Assembly: GCF_030463535.1 (NCBI RefSeq)
Contig: NC_132878.1
Span: 34,040,261-34,104,260, forward strand
Reading direction: 5' to 3'
From: Salminus brasiliensis
Taxonomy: Eukaryota; Chordata; Actinopteri; Characiformes; Bryconidae
Length of the DNA stretch: 64,000 nt
Shown here: positions 1 to 19,899 of the stretch, in pieces
Numbering within the stretch: position 1 is the first letter of the stretch
Layout of the letters: each line of letters opens with the position of its first letter
The notes under the pieces: generated by a model
The model's input: only the letters and a program-made list of their open reading frames with translations
Told to the model about the DNA's origin: nothing
Database searches by the model: none
Position numbers and translations under genes: made by a program

Positions 1-977
1 TATATTCAGCAGAGTGTCATTTGGGAGTTGTTCCTCCACAGCTTACTTTGTTCTTATGTATTGTAAATTGTGAGCTTGTTGCTGTTCTGCTGTTAAAAGC
101 TCCTACACTCATAACATGTATTGTAAGATAAGGCAGTAACAGAAATGATGCATGTAATGTTAGTTCATGCATCCGTTAGTTCACCCTTTACCTAGGGCCC
201 AAGACCACCTGTAGACCAAGGGCCCACAAGCAGGTCAAAGCACTGTGACAGCTGCATGCTTACATTATCACACGCTTATCTTACACTGTCCCACAAAGCA
301 TCCTTTAGGTTTCTTACTAACAGAGATAAAAAAAAATTTAAAAAAAACCTTCAGTTTGTTTTACTCGGACCAAGCAGAGATGCTACGAAGGAGACAAAAA
401 ATACAAGTCAGCCATTCTCCTCTTGTGGGAGGTTCCTTCAAACTGGGGTTGAACAAGTATCCTTCATCTGCTATTACCAGCAGGCCTCTTCACTACTCAG
501 TCGAGCCCTTCAGGGGTCTTCTACAGGAGATTACATCTAAAAGGTCTCTAAGACATCTCTCTATTTCCACACACAGACAAACTGATTTAATAAAATCAAT
601 AGAAAAAAGTTGCATTAAGGGTTAATATGAGTACTTCTGTCCTTCTATCTGTCAAATTCTCTGTGTTTCTTGTCTCTCTTGTCATACTCTGTCATGGATT
701 CTTTTTACAATTCTCATTTCCTATCTGTTGCCCCCCTGCAAAGATTTCCTGTATCTTATGACTGCCTGAGATTATAGACCAGCTTCTTCTCGGCAGGAGC
801 GAATATGTCTCCATCAGTAAATTATGTACTTAAAGTCTCTGTGTGTGAGAGAGGAATAGAGAGTGATTGAGTGTAATGCATGTTGGCAGCCAGCGGCTTG
901 CATCCAAATTTAGATTTAGAATCCTTCCCCCAAAAGGCTTTCTCAGAATGTCAGGTCCTTGTTTATGTAGTGTAGCA

Positions 978-1100
978 CAACATTTACATTTCTTCATTCA
1001 GCAGATGTTCTTATCCAGAGCAGCTTATAAAATAAGCAAAGAGTGGAAGCCAAACCAGTACAAAGTACCTGGAGAAACAGAAAAAAAAAACTATGAGAAT
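978..1100 (-). repeat. SINE/LINE-type 3' tail fragment, reverse orientation
   Basis: Read on the minus strand, the stretch at 978-1030 gives the fish retroposon tail of the type 'gctctggataagagcgtctg ... aaatgtaaatg', somewhat decayed. The same tail occurs at 1549-1612, 14130-14190, 23716-23775 and 44590-44642. The part from 1030 to 1100 is A-rich and may be the neighbouring body of the element, but I cannot place it. Confidence 0.5.
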
Positions 1101-1394
1101 CTGAGACCTAAAAGATTACAGCTCCATCATAACTAATTGAGTTAAAGAAATAAATACTATCACACAGTTGTTGAACAAGCTATGGAACAAGCTATGGTAT
1201 AAGTCTATGGCATCCTTGACAGACTTGAGACTGAAGTGTGAGCATAGCAAGAAAGCAGTTGCTAAGTTAGTAGCTTTTTTATTTCATTTTTTTATTAGGA
1301 TTGACAACCCACAGTTCAATCAGTATCAGTGGAAACGTGGCTAAGAAATGCACTGCAATTTTTGAAATTTGAAAAAGTCTCTTGACCTAGCCAT

Positions 1395-1745
1395 ATTTCT
1401 AACATGCAACCAGTCACCAAACCTCAAGCCAGTTCAGGTATTTGATGTATTTTATCTCAAGCACACCTGATGCAACTACTTAGAGGTATCTTTGAATTTT
1501 TAGCCTATTCAAACTAGCTGAGGTTTTTCTTGGGTAAATAGCAAAGCACTTTTGTAAGTCGCTCTGGATAAGAGCGTCTGCTAAATGCCCTAAATGTAAA
1601 TGAAAATGTAAATGAAACCCCTGATTTGATACCTGATGTAAATGTAAGTGTCTGATTTGATTTGTTTATTAAAAACAGCTAAAGGTTTGGACATTTTACT
1701 AATAAATCTAATGGGGGTTGCAATGGGGGTTGAATCATTCTGCTG
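1395..1745. mobile_element. Tc1-type transposon relic, interrupted by another repeat
   Basis: Blocks at 1395-1480 and 1630-1745 match, in order, the right-hand end of the Tc1 relic at 29113-29422. They share a 'gccagttcaggtatttgatg' block, a 'cacctgatgcaac' block and a terminal 'gggttgaatcatt' block. The sequence between the two blocks here is a separate repeat (1482-1625). This is therefore a nested insertion into a truncated Tc1 copy. No transposase coding remains. Confidence 0.55.
1482..1625 (+). repeat. Dispersed repeat with SINE/LINE-type tail, nested in a Tc1 relic
   Basis: This is nearly identical, in opposite orientation, to 23710-23840. Both share the block running from 'cttagaggtatctttgaat' through 'caaactagctgaggtttttc' to the 'gtaagtcgctctggataaga' tail and the terminal 'aaatgtaaatg' units. 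Only the 3' end of the larger element at 23.7-24.1 kb is present, as expected for 5'-truncated retroposition. Confidence 0.6.
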
Positions 1746-2665
1746 AAGTACAACATTAAAATCCTAAAATTAAATAGTACATTATATTGGAAGAAAGAGC
1801 CCTAGCAATTAAAGTAGCCCTAACCCATGGTTGATATACTGAGAACCAAGCTATGCAAGGCCAATTCCATTCAATGTGTGATGATCTATATATTATATAT
1901 ATATTGAATACTTAGAGTATAGATTCTACCATCACATGTACTGTAGTTTTACCTGCACTGGTGAACTTACTGCTTTCCTGATTCTGCACAAGATTATCTT
2001 GTTCAAACGCTCTGTTTTGGAAAGCATGTGTTAGCTCTGGGTGCTTTTCCCTCATATCAATTAGAAGCAACTGAGGCAAATATGAAGAAAAATATGTTAT
2101 CCCTTAAACACCCCCTTTAAAGCATACCACAGTACATAGCTCCTCATTATTTAACCTGCACTTCTGCTCATGTCATGCCTGCCCACACATTGCTCACATT
2201 GCTTTAATCAGACGAACACGGCCGTGAAGAATTACACAGCATCTGTTTTACATTCAGGAGATGTTCCTCCGGCTCTTTGTAACCAGACCATCGCATCCAT
2301 CCGTCTCATGTCCCATTGTGTTAATCCTGTCACTACGTGAACTAAATTTCACCACCAACTAACAGTAACAGCATCTTATCTTTGTCAGCATTTTCTTGCG
2401 GCCTATTATCATGAGTGGCAAAAAAATTCTAAGCCTTTACAAAATGCTTTGAAAAATGATCTTTTAGGCAACAAAACATTTAAGTAGAAGTATTTAAGAA
2501 TAGGAAAAAATCAATAAGCAAATAAAGCTAGATGACGTCCTAATGGACTGACATCATGGGAGCTACTGGTTGCTGTGCAGGTTATGCAGTTGTTATACAC
2601 AAGTCGTTGTTTACAGTCTCTCTATTATAAAATGAATCAGTGTTAGCTCACAATAAACATAGACT

Positions 2666-3094
2666 TACACTATATGTCCAGATGTTTGTGGACACCCCTT
2701 CTAATACTCCCTGTAGAGAAGCAGTGCCTGTAGAATAGGACTCTCTGGAGCTGACACCATGCCTAATACCAGGCATGGGCTAGAGGGGTATGAACCCCCC
2801 AGCATTGAGCTGTGGAGCAGTAGAACAGTGTTCTCTGGAATGATGGTGGTGGTGCTCCATCCAATACTTTTGGGATGAGTTGGGGAGTTGAGGATGAGGT
2901 GGGGTGGTGATCATCAAACATCCTGACCTCACTAATGCTCTTGTCACTGAATGCAGTCAAATCCTCACAGAAATCTAGTAGAAAGACTTCTGACCTGGAC
3001 ATGAGAGACATTTACTCCAGCAAAAGCAGAATATACTCTTTTCTAATACCATTGATTTCAGAAGAAACAGTGAAAGAGGTGTCCATATAGTGCA
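2666..3094. mobile_element. Non-autonomous Tc1/mariner-type element
   Basis: The left end 'tacactatatgtccagatg' and the right end 'tgtccatatagtgca' are inverted to each other, as in a common fish Tc1-type family. The interior (tggagctgacaccatgccta, tggagcagtagaacagtg, gatgagttgggg) matches what I recall of that family. There is no transposase frame. The right third is duplicated at 4085-4305. Confidence 0.6.
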
Positions 3095-4076
3095 CTCTCA
3101 GATCGATAATGCTGTTAGCACTGCAGTGATATTGACCAAGAGACAAAATGATAAAATACTCAGATAGTGTGTACTAAAGTCTAAATATTCAGTTGGATGG
3201 TCTTAAGAATGTTGTAGCTGATTGTGGTGAACTTGGTGCATTTTCTGGTTTTATGCAACATTAAATGCAACATAAAATACTGAAATGCGTCAACCCATCA
3301 CAATTCAGCCCCACTTAATGAGTCACCAGTAATGTTACTGAACAGGGCCACATCTCTTGTATGTGAAAATTGGCAATAGCTGTGAAGACAGTTATGCATA
3401 ACGCAATATAATTTCTCACAGTAATAATAATATATCGTCAATGCCCATCTTTATGCTTCATGGTGGGAACGGTCTGAAAAGAGATATCAGCAGTTCATTC
3501 TACAGCTCAGCAATCTCGTAGCTGAGCTTTAGAAAGAGACTGAGTTTTAATCTCTCACAGCTGGATCAGACTTTACTTCTCTAAAAAAATCTATTAGACA
3601 AACAAATATCATTAACTCCACATTTCTGAGAGTTGGCAAATACAGTATCTGAACATCTGATTCATTTTCCCCCCACACCCCAATAAACACTCTGCTCTGA
3701 AGTCTTTTACACAGTGATTTTAAAGACTTGTTTTCTCTGCAGGCTTCCAAACATGCCGCATATAGAGTTTCCAAACCTAAAAAAAAAGAAAATTAAGAAG
3801 AATGAAACAAGACTTGACTTGTGCCTGGAATTTGGAGACTGTTAAAGAAATCGCTTCCTCATGCAGTTTAAGATGAAACACCTGTTGGACACATGTAGGT
3901 TGACATAGTTCAGGTCCTGTGAAATCATGCATTTAAACATTTGTGCACACACAAACATTTCTTCCATCATTATATGAGCCTAAATAAACTGCAGACACAA
4001 TATACATTCTGAAACTGATATTCTGGTTTATGGGTGTGTGTGTATATATATACACTTATATATGACTTAAATGGAC

Positions 4077-4305
4077 CTTTACAGCAATGCTCCATGACCT
4101 AGTAGAAAGCCTTTTTTCCTGGATAGTAGAGACAGTTACACCAACAAAAGCAGGAGAAACTCTTTTTAATATCCTTGATTTCAGAAGAAACAGTGAAAGA
4201 GCAGGTGTCCCCATACTTTTGTCCAAATTGTGTACTTTCAAATGGATAATACTGTTAGTGCTGCATTGATATTGAGGACAAAGATACAAGATGATAAAAT
4301 TCAGC
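4077..4305. repeat. Second, truncated copy of the 2.7-3.1 kb element and its flank
   Basis: About 220 bp here parallels 2960-3165, including the shared run 'gatttcagaagaaacagtga'. The match continues past the terminal inverted repeat into a block beginning 'gataat(a/g)ctgttag', at 3105 and 4245, exactly 1140 bp apart. Either the element is longer than its apparent terminus or the locus was locally duplicated. Confidence 0.55.
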
Positions 4306-4640
4306 AGCTTTACTGGTTTTGGAAGCTGGTAAATGTGTACTACTAAATGGACCTTTTTTTGAGTTTTTGACCTTTATACTTAAGGAATGATAGTGTTTCA
4401 ATGAAGGGCAGCATTCAGACAGCTACAAAAACATTGACATAAGCCTTCATAACAACTGGCAAAAACCTATATAAAGATTTAATATTTCTACAAGAATCAT
4501 CTGTCAACATTTTTTTAGATGAAATGACTTCATAATTATTAAAAGCTGACTTTTAATAAAGACAACTGACACACAGTCATACAAGGCTTATAAAGATGTT
4601 ATACAGCCTTATGAATTCTGCATTCCACTGTTTGTTACAG

Positions 4641-12438
<7,798 letters not shown>

Positions 12439-13499
12439 TTCCTCCACACCCACCCTCTCCATCCTACCCTGTGTTTTGACTGACCTACCTATAGGACTGG
12501 AGCGCAGCAGCTGATTGGCTGAGAGAGATCAAAGGGAAGGCGCCATGCCCCCCTCCAGGCCACCACGGGCTAATGGACCTGACAGTTTGAGAAAGCTTCG
12601 TTGGGGCCGGGGGTTGGTGAAGGGCAGTGAGGTCAGAGAGTTTTCCTGGCACGCTGGCATCACCTCAACCTACACACTGCCAACTGAAACAGCGCAAGGC
12701 AAACACACTGGCATGGGAACACTTAGAGCCTTCACAAAGGAACCAGCAAACATCCTGCATTTCAAACAGAGGGGAATAGGAGCATATGAACGAGTGTGCC
12801 TTTTTTTCTTCGTTGTCGCTCATGAGCAAATGAACACGTTTCCGGCGCAGCTAGACATGCCACTCCGTCTTAGTAAGGTTCGGGAATGTGTGTGTATATG
12901 TATATGTGGGAGTGGGTGGGTTTAAATTAGGGCTGTTCTCGACCAAGACTGGATTTACATGGTGAGACATTACCGCAACTAGTTGCACAGTGTGGGTGGC
13001 ATGCAACACAATTACCAGACAGAAGTATGTGAAATTGTCACCATAGTTTATTTGCAGAAAAAATACAAATAGTTATATATTATATATAGTTATACAAATA
13101 GTTCAAGTTAATTCAGTTAGTCGACTGAAACGATCCAAGCTGTGACTGGTGAGTCAACCAGTCCAATTTAGAGACAACAGCCCTTGTTTATAAACAATTT
13201 ATAGCCCAGTTGTGTCACAATATTGCATTTACTGATATATTTTTAGCACAGTATGTGTTTAATTCACCACACAGTATTGGGGTAGTATTATACACTATAA
13301 CTCTGATAAAGGGAAGAAATTCACACTGTTTTACTTGAAGTTCTCTGTATCTTGTGCCTTCAGTACTCCTCTTATATTGTCAGTATTATCTCTTTTCTAT
13401 ATACATCTTTGATTGTCCTGAACCAAATCTTTTTAACTCAAGATATGCAACCGGATTCAGCTCTGATTGGAGATTTACAGCAGGAAAGAACATCCCTTC

Positions 13500-13640
13500 T
13501 CCTGCAGAGTTTAATTCCAACTCCAGTGTAACTCCATCTGCCTCTAATATTTCTGTAAAGCTCGATTAGTTGAATCAGGTGTGTTGAGTTAGTGTTGGGA
13601 CTGAACTCTGCAGGAGGCCAGGATCTCCGGGAACAGACGC
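13500..13640. repeat. Dispersed repeat of the 'gttgaatcaggtgt' type, copy 1
   Basis: It contains 'tctcctgcagagtttaattc', 'aactcc', 'gttgaatcaggtgtgttgag' and 'ctgaactctgcagg', words repeated at 19555-19700, 19900-20060, 36930-37060 and 52184-52330. The family is frequent in fish genomes and likely a non-autonomous DNA transposon. Borders are approximate. Confidence 0.45.
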
Positions 13641-13961
13641 TGGACAGTCATTGGTTTAAAGTACAGTCTACCTTCAACTTAGCTATGAATGTAAGAAAAC
13701 AGGCAGTGGCTGAAATGGATCCCTACACCCTCATTAGTGTTGTGCTATACTGGGTGGGGCTATGTAGTAAATTAGTAAGAAAAGCACATGGAGCTTGTTT
13801 ACACAGGTCTAGTTAAAATGTGTCCGCCTAGTATGAGCAGACGAGATCAGATTTTACTTCAGGTGACCTACTGTAAACAGGGTCTCTCGGCTGTTACTAG
13901 CAGTGTCAAATATTAGAGGTGGATGAAAATCTTCTGACCAGCATTTGGAAGACACAAGTTT

Positions 13962-14190
13962 GTTGGTGTGGCGCAACAGATAACATCACTACCTGCCAGT
14001 GTGCTAGCACAACATGTGGGAGACTGGGGTTCGATTCCTGGTCTGGGTGACTATGCTGCTGCGCTACACCAATAAGAGTCCTTGGTTAAGACTCCTAACA
14101 CTACATTGGCCCTCCTCTATAATGCGAGTAACCTTGTACGTTGCTCTGTATAAGAGCTTCAGCTAAATGCCATAAATGTAAATGTAAATC
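13962..14190 (+). repeat. tRNA-derived SINE, copy 1
   Basis: The head resembles a tRNA with an A-box-like 'ggtgtggcgcaacag' and a B box 'ggttcgattcc'. It is followed by 'taagagtccttgg...aagactcctaacac' and the tail 'agcttcagctaaatgccata' ending in aaatgtaaat units. A second full copy lies at 44413-44642. The structure is that of a fish tRNA SINE with a LINE-derived tail, not a functional tRNA gene. Confidence 0.8.
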
Positions 14191-14194
14191 AAAT

Positions 14195-14935
14195 CCCTCG
14201 AGCCAACGACAAAGTGGGATTACAATGTGTCTTATGCATTGGGTGATCCAATCCCTCAGTAGTTGAAAGTGGTTTGAGGGATTAGATCACAATGTGAAGA
14301 GAGATGACACATCTCATGCATATTGTAATCCAATGCCCCAAATCACCTTCAATGTGGTTGTAGGGATTGAATCACATTGTGAACAGAGATCATTCCTTTT
14401 CACATTGTGATCCAAATCCTTTAAAACCATCTCCTGAGTTGTTTGAGGGATTGGATCACAGTGTGAACAAGCATAATTTTTCTCTTCACATTGTCATCAA
14501 TTCCCTCAAGCTACTTTTAAACAGGTTTGAGTAACAAATGTCCCATGTATATGGTGATTCAAGCCCTCAATGTGGTTGAAAGTGGTTTGAGGGATTGGAT
14601 CACAATGTGAACAGAGATGCATAATTTCTCTTCACATTGTGATCCATTCCCTCAAGCCATCTTTAAAGGTTTACAAATGTCCCATGTATATATTTTATGT
14701 ATATCCAATCCCTCAAAGTAGGTGAAAGTGGTTTGAGGGGTTGGATCACAATGTGAAGAGAGATGATGTGTATCATGCAGACTGTGATCCAATTCCTCGT
14801 CCACCTTCAAAGTGGTTGGAAGGAATGGATTACCATGTGAACAGAGATGCATCATTTCTGTTCACATTGGGATCCAATCCCTCAAAAACCACCTCCTGAT
14901 GTGAGACACATCATCTCTGTTCAGGTGTAAATGCA
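14195..14935. repeat. Palindromic tandem array (gatcacaatgtgaa...ttcacattgtgatc)
   Basis: Seven units carry a variant of 'gggattggatcacaatgtga' and most are followed within about 60 bases by its inverse, 'tcacattgtgatccaatccc'. Unit starts lie near 14218, 14280, 14365, 14449, 14593, 14740 and 14823, giving spacings near 62, 85, 84, 144, 147 and 83. Each unit can form a hairpin around a 'gagatgcat'-type loop, and 'gaaagtggtttgaggg' links units. No coding capacity is visible. It may be a MITE amplified in tandem. Confidence 0.8.
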
Positions 14936-16261
14936 GCTGAACATGCATAAGCAAAATAAATGCAGCGAGTTAGCGCAATATATTAGATATAGCAGTGGCA
15001 TTAGAGCAGGCTCTCAGTGTAGATTCCGGCAACAGCTTGTGTGAGCTGGAATGTGTTAGTTTTAAACTAACCTGGCTTTCTTCTCCCTAAGTGCCTGTTT
15101 CCACATCAGAGAATGATCATGTATCAGATCGTCCACCAAAGACAACATACACACTCCAAGCGGTGTGTTTCTCTACACTCTCTCACACACAGCCACCTGC
15201 AGGGGAAAAGAATGATTCTCATTACTCTGGTTTAGAGGATCATGTCGCTTTCTCATAATTACTTTCCTTATTTTTGCTAGAAAAAGTTTATTATCTTACT
15301 CTTAGGTAATGATGTAATGCACAGCAACCGGTTCCTGCCCGCTCATATCCTTCTAAATAAGCAGCTAAGTTCTGACACTTGAACTTATTTTTGATTTCAT
15401 CTTGAATGTATATCTCAGTTATTTTGTATTATTTTCCTCGCCTGACTGCAGAAAGATGATTTTACTGTTTCTAACAGGCCAGAATGTGCATTATTGAGCA
15501 CGTCGTACCTGATCTCAGTTAAACGTCTTTCAACAGGTTTGGTTCTGGTAGATTAGAGGCCTTTATGTAGATGGCCATGTTGTACCTAATTTCAGTCATT
15601 GTGTACAGCCAACTGTTAATGGTACGTTACTACAACAAGCCACGTGTAAATGAGTGATGTCATGTTGCTAATTAGAGAGGATGTTTATGTTAAGACACAT
15701 AACGCCTTATGCTTTGACTGCAAAAAGTCACACTTGTATTCAGGAATCCTCTAGTGTGGAAATCTGAAGCCTTACTATGACTTTACTTCCTTTTTTGAAC
15801 ATTCAACTCCATGCACTATGCAGTGAAACCAATACCTATAATAATGTAAATACTGGTAGTCATTTACTTGCACATACTGTAAATGTCAGAATTGTCACAA
15901 CTCATTATCTCGGTGAACACACCTTGAATGACGTATTTTCTTATGTGTCCACACATGAAGAGAGAATAAACCGTGTACTGGCGCATGCAGGTGCTTCTGG
16001 TCTTCTCTTCTGGCTAAACGTTTAGAAGGTCCAGTGTTCTGGACGCTGCTGGAAAATGAGACAAAGAGACATGAGAAACAACTGGAGCAGAGCACTTCCA
16101 CCTGCTCTTAGCCAAGAGTGAGAAGAGGGCTTGAGGGAAAGAATGATGTATGCAAATGATCGAGATGGGATCAGTGGAAAAGAGAAAGAGAGTGAGGGAA
16201 AGGGAGAACGGTGTTCTGAAAAGCTAAATCAGGAGCGTTGCCTGGTTGCCTGGTGATGTTG

Positions 16262-16435
16262 CATTGACGGCAGTTCGAAAAAGAGGTGTGGCTGACTGCT
16301 CTCGTGGGTTGGTCTCGCCCTCAGTAGTGCCAAGGGTGTTGCGTGTGATGGGGGGGAGGGGGTGAATACATACGGGTTGAGTAATTGGCGATCTAAATTA
16401 GGGTGAAAATCATAAAATCTGAAATAAATTTATAT
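16262..16435 (+). repeat. 3' part of a second SINE family, copy 1
   Basis: It holds 'gttggtctcgccctcagtag', 'gatgggggggagg' and 'gggttgagtaattggcgatc', followed by A-rich sequence. This parallels the 3' half of the element at 45308-45650. The tRNA-like head is absent. Confidence 0.5.
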
Positions 16436-16841
16436 TCAAAAAAGGATTGTTTCAAAGAGCACAAAATTAAAAATTTGATATTTTAATGATGAAAATGTGG
16501 AAGGGAGGAGTAAGAGAGATTTATTCTACAATATCCCAAATATAGCTAGTATATAATATAGCTGATGATGTTTGGTGTCTGAAATGTTTGCTTTTTTAGT
16601 TTTCCACTGGAGCTTTGAGACTAATGTAGCTAATACAAGATTAGCTAGGTAGCACTGCAAAACAATGCTAGTGCACAGTCAAGCTGCTAATGTTTCAAAC
16701 TGCCGCTGATGCAACATCGCCAGGCAAACCAACACATCTGGAGAGAAGCGCCACATACCCAGCTCCGACGCACCAGCCTGCAGACATCAGTGACATCTCA
16801 CACATAGTTCTTTTGTAGCTACTGTTCTGAGCTTGGTCATA

Positions 16842-16965
16842 GTTTCACATGTTCAAGCTAAGGCCCTTACTGCCCAGATCCCTGTGCTACACGCTGCCCA
16901 TAGTGGCAGGATTTATATTTACAAATATCTTTCTGCAATCTTAAAGGAGAATTTCTAATCTACCA
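16842..16965 (+). repeat. Direct repeat, copy 1 of 2 (559-bp offset)
   Basis: About 124 bp starting 'gtttcacatgttcaagctaa' and containing 'gcaggatttatatttacaaa' recurs at 17401-17524 with roughly a dozen substitutions. Confidence 0.85.
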
Positions 16966-17400
16966 TCAGATTTTACACAAACTAGTGATTTCCAGTCTTT
17001 ACTCTCAGTACTCTTACACCCAAAGCACACCACTCAACCTTAATTCTAACCTTACAGTCTATAATAATAGCTAATAACAGACATGCACAGTTATTCTGTG
17101 GTCACACACACTTAGAAAGCCCAACAGCTCACATGCTCAATCTGCCTTCACATTCATCTGACTGCCACTGCCAACTGAGCGTAACACAGACCCATTATCT
17201 GTGGTGTCTGTCTGACTGTAAATATGCCACCAGATATGAAGAAAAAGCTGAGTGGGAGGGAAAACCAGAAAAAGACAGTAGTGAGAATAGAGGGGGTTCA
17301 GAGGCAGAGAACAATGGTGTCTCTTCATTTGCTCTCAGGAAGGGCAAGATGGACCTCAGACAGCACTGTGTTTTCACTCCTTGCCTTTCACTGGACTGCT

Positions 17401-17524
17401 GTTTCACATGTTCAAGCTAACAGCCTTATTGTCCAGATTCCTGTGCTACACGCTGTCCCTAGTTGCAGGATTTATATTTACAAATACCTTTCTACAACCT
17501 TATAGGACAATTGCTAATCTAGAA
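17401..17524 (+). repeat. Direct repeat, copy 2 of 2
   Basis: This is the partner of 16842-16965. The sequence between the copies differs, so this is either two insertions of one unknown repeat or an old local duplication. Confidence 0.85.
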
Positions 17525-17859
17525 GTTTCCAGTCCTTGTCATGAAGCACCCCTGCTCTAATACATCTAATACACTACATCTAATAACTCGTTAAAGCAGC
17601 CATATAAAGCATTTTACAATAGCAATAAAGTAATTTATGCTAATTTAAAGTAAAGTATGATGCTCCACTGACCTTTAATGGGGAGCATTGCATCTCTATC
17701 AATGCTACTCCAGGCTGAGCATCTAGCTAACTGCACGTGTATGTAAGTCTTGCATAGCAAGCAGGATAATGCTGAAGAACTGTATAATGCCCCCTTACCC
17801 AGGTCATATTTGTGGAAAGTCCCGTTAAATCTTTTTAGCACCCCAGTCCACATCCTAAA

Positions 17860-18030
17860 TAATATCTAGTCAGTGGTTGTCCTATGGTGGTTCCTTTCAG
17901 TCGATGAATGGGTTAGAGAATGGCTCATAAATTGTACAGCAACAGGTAGGCTACTACTAGGTCACTAACTGTAAACCTACAAAGGGCACCATTATGGTAG
18001 GTGTACCTGATAGAACAGCCAATGACTGTA
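17860..18030. repeat. Dispersed MITE-like repeat, related to 27275-27500
   Basis: The words 'caacaggtaggctac' and 'ctacaaagggcacc' match 'caacagatgggctac' and 'ctataaggtgcaag' of the copy at 27275-27500. This layout is frequent in fish DNA. Borders are approximate. Confidence 0.4.
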
Positions 18031-18373
18031 AGGTCACATAAAGGGTGGGTTTCTCTAGAACAAAGCCATTTAATCACACAGAAATATTGAGAAATTGGTG
18101 GAGAGGTGCAATTCCCCCTCAAATATCCTCTGCAGGTTACATTAGCATCAAATCAACATCTTCAAACCAAATCCCCAAAAATAATATGAGTTGGCCAGTA
18201 ACTATAAACAGCTGCTGACATCTCTCTGTTTTTATCAGACCAAAATGCTCTATCTATAAAACTAATTGACAGCTTTTGGTCGTATTTATCCACAGAGACA
18301 TCCATTCCTTGGTTGACTTGATCTCTTACTAAACTAGATCATGTTTCTCAGAACACTTCTTAATAAAATTGTC

Positions 18374-18388
18374 AGAGAGAGAGAGAGA

Positions 18389-18464
<76 letters not shown>
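18374..18464. repeat. (GA)n microsatellite
   Basis: An almost pure GA run of about 90 bp has one GGG interruption near 18391. Confidence 0.95.
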
Positions 18465-18467
<3 letters not shown>

Positions 18468-19554
18468 ATCCAAGTATTTTTCCTCTCTAATTAGTTGGCA
18501 CAGGCATCTAAGTCAGCGCTGGAGCTGGAAAGTGTGTTGGGCTTTTGAGATCTCTCCCAATTTTCTTAATGCACATCTGGTGAAAGGGAGCTTGAGATAT
18601 CAATCAGATTTCTTTAATATGTTTTGGATCATATTAAAAGCCAAACCACCTACACAGCACAAAATAAGCTCTGAGAGCAGAACTCCAGGAGCACAACTTA
18701 TCTTTAAACAGGGGGGGGGGGGGGAGGCGGTGTAATACATCTCTAATGTGTGCATACTAAATATATTTACATATTTACGTAAATGATTTTACTTGTCTCT
18801 GCTTTTTCCCCCACTTAATAAAACAACACAAGACTGCCCTCTATTGTAAAACCAACAGTAACACAACTCTGAGCTGAGCTCTGAGCTCCTTTAGAATAGT
18901 GATTACCAAAAACAATAACTCGAGCACCCTCTACAGCCCAAAGTGAATGAATGGCCTCCTCTTTATTTCTGATTATTTTGAAGTGAAATTCAACATGCTA
19001 GGCTAGTTACTTTAGCTCGTAACCGACCCCACCAGATCTGTCCATTTTTTGCAACCAGGAGTCCTAGATTAGTTCAAAGAAGATTGGTCACTTTTGCACT
19101 AAACAAGGTTCTGCGGCTCTAGTACCCTAAAGTGTTCAGATTCACAGGGGCACCATATAAGCGGGGGGATGTAGGGTGGAAGTTAGGATGGTTCTAAAAA
19201 GAAAATTTATTAATTGAGTATTTTGACAGAATTGTTAGAGTTGTGGGGCCTGGTATATGATCTTTTTTACAGGGCCCTAAATACCTGGCAGTGCCCCTGT
19301 AAATCTAATAGAGCTGGGCAATATGAAGATATATAATCGTATTGTGATAAATAAATGAAAAGATCACTGTATTCAGTACGGGAGAGGATCTGAATAGTAG
19401 TTTATAAGAATCTGCGGCTACTGATGTGTTTAGTCTAGTGTGTTTAGTTACATGTATTGTAATAAATATTGTGTATTGTGAAAAATGTAGATTTGGTTGG
19501 TGCTAAACTCTTAAAGGCAGTAGATCTTCAGAACTAGTCTTGTGCACCCTTGAT

Positions 19555-19700
19555 CAACAGCATCCAGATCAGCAGACACCAATTTTCCTCCTAGAGATCT
19601 ACAGTACCTTTCTACAGACTTCAGCTCCAACTTTAACCTTCACCACCAGTTCCAACTAACTAGGCTCTTGATAAGTGCTTGATCAGCTGACAAGGACGAT
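19555..19700. repeat. Dispersed repeat of the 'gttgaatcaggtgt' type, copy 2
   Basis: It contains 'cctcctagagatctacagta', 'cttcagctccaactttaacc' and 'gataagtgcttgatcagctg', the recurring words of this family. Confidence 0.4.
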
Positions 19701-19899
19701 GCACTCCCAATGAACAGCATTCACAAGCTCTACTTCAGCAATCAGTAAGCGTCTTGCAGTTTTCACCTCCTTCCAATTCAAATCTTAAAACTTCTGAAGG
19801 TAATAATTGCATGAATTACATGGGACTGATTAAGATCAAAGCTTAGGTCTACATGAAGTGTACAGAAGGAAGTACTGTAGTGCTCTAAATCAGTGTTTT

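Larger units (their letters stand above)
1..4640. other. Non-coding DNA left of the scara5 SRCR exons (probable intron)
   Basis: No exon is recognisable here on either strand. In particular I see no Gly-X-Y collagen run and no coiled-coil exon of scara5, so the upstream exons of that gene must lie left of the window. If so, this whole stretch is intron. Short open frames here lack family resemblance and splice context. The contents are a SINE-type tail, a nested pair of transposon relics at 1.4-1.75 kb, a Tc1-type non-autonomous element at 2.67-3.09 kb and a related duplicate at 4.08-4.3 kb. The remainder is AT-rich unique-looking sequence. Confidence 0.6.

Noticed and set aside
13962..14040. 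Possible tRNA gene from A- and B-box-like words (also at 44413, 45308 and 50912)
   Set aside because: No clover-leaf with paired acceptor stem is evident, and each is followed by a SINE body and tail. These are SINE heads.
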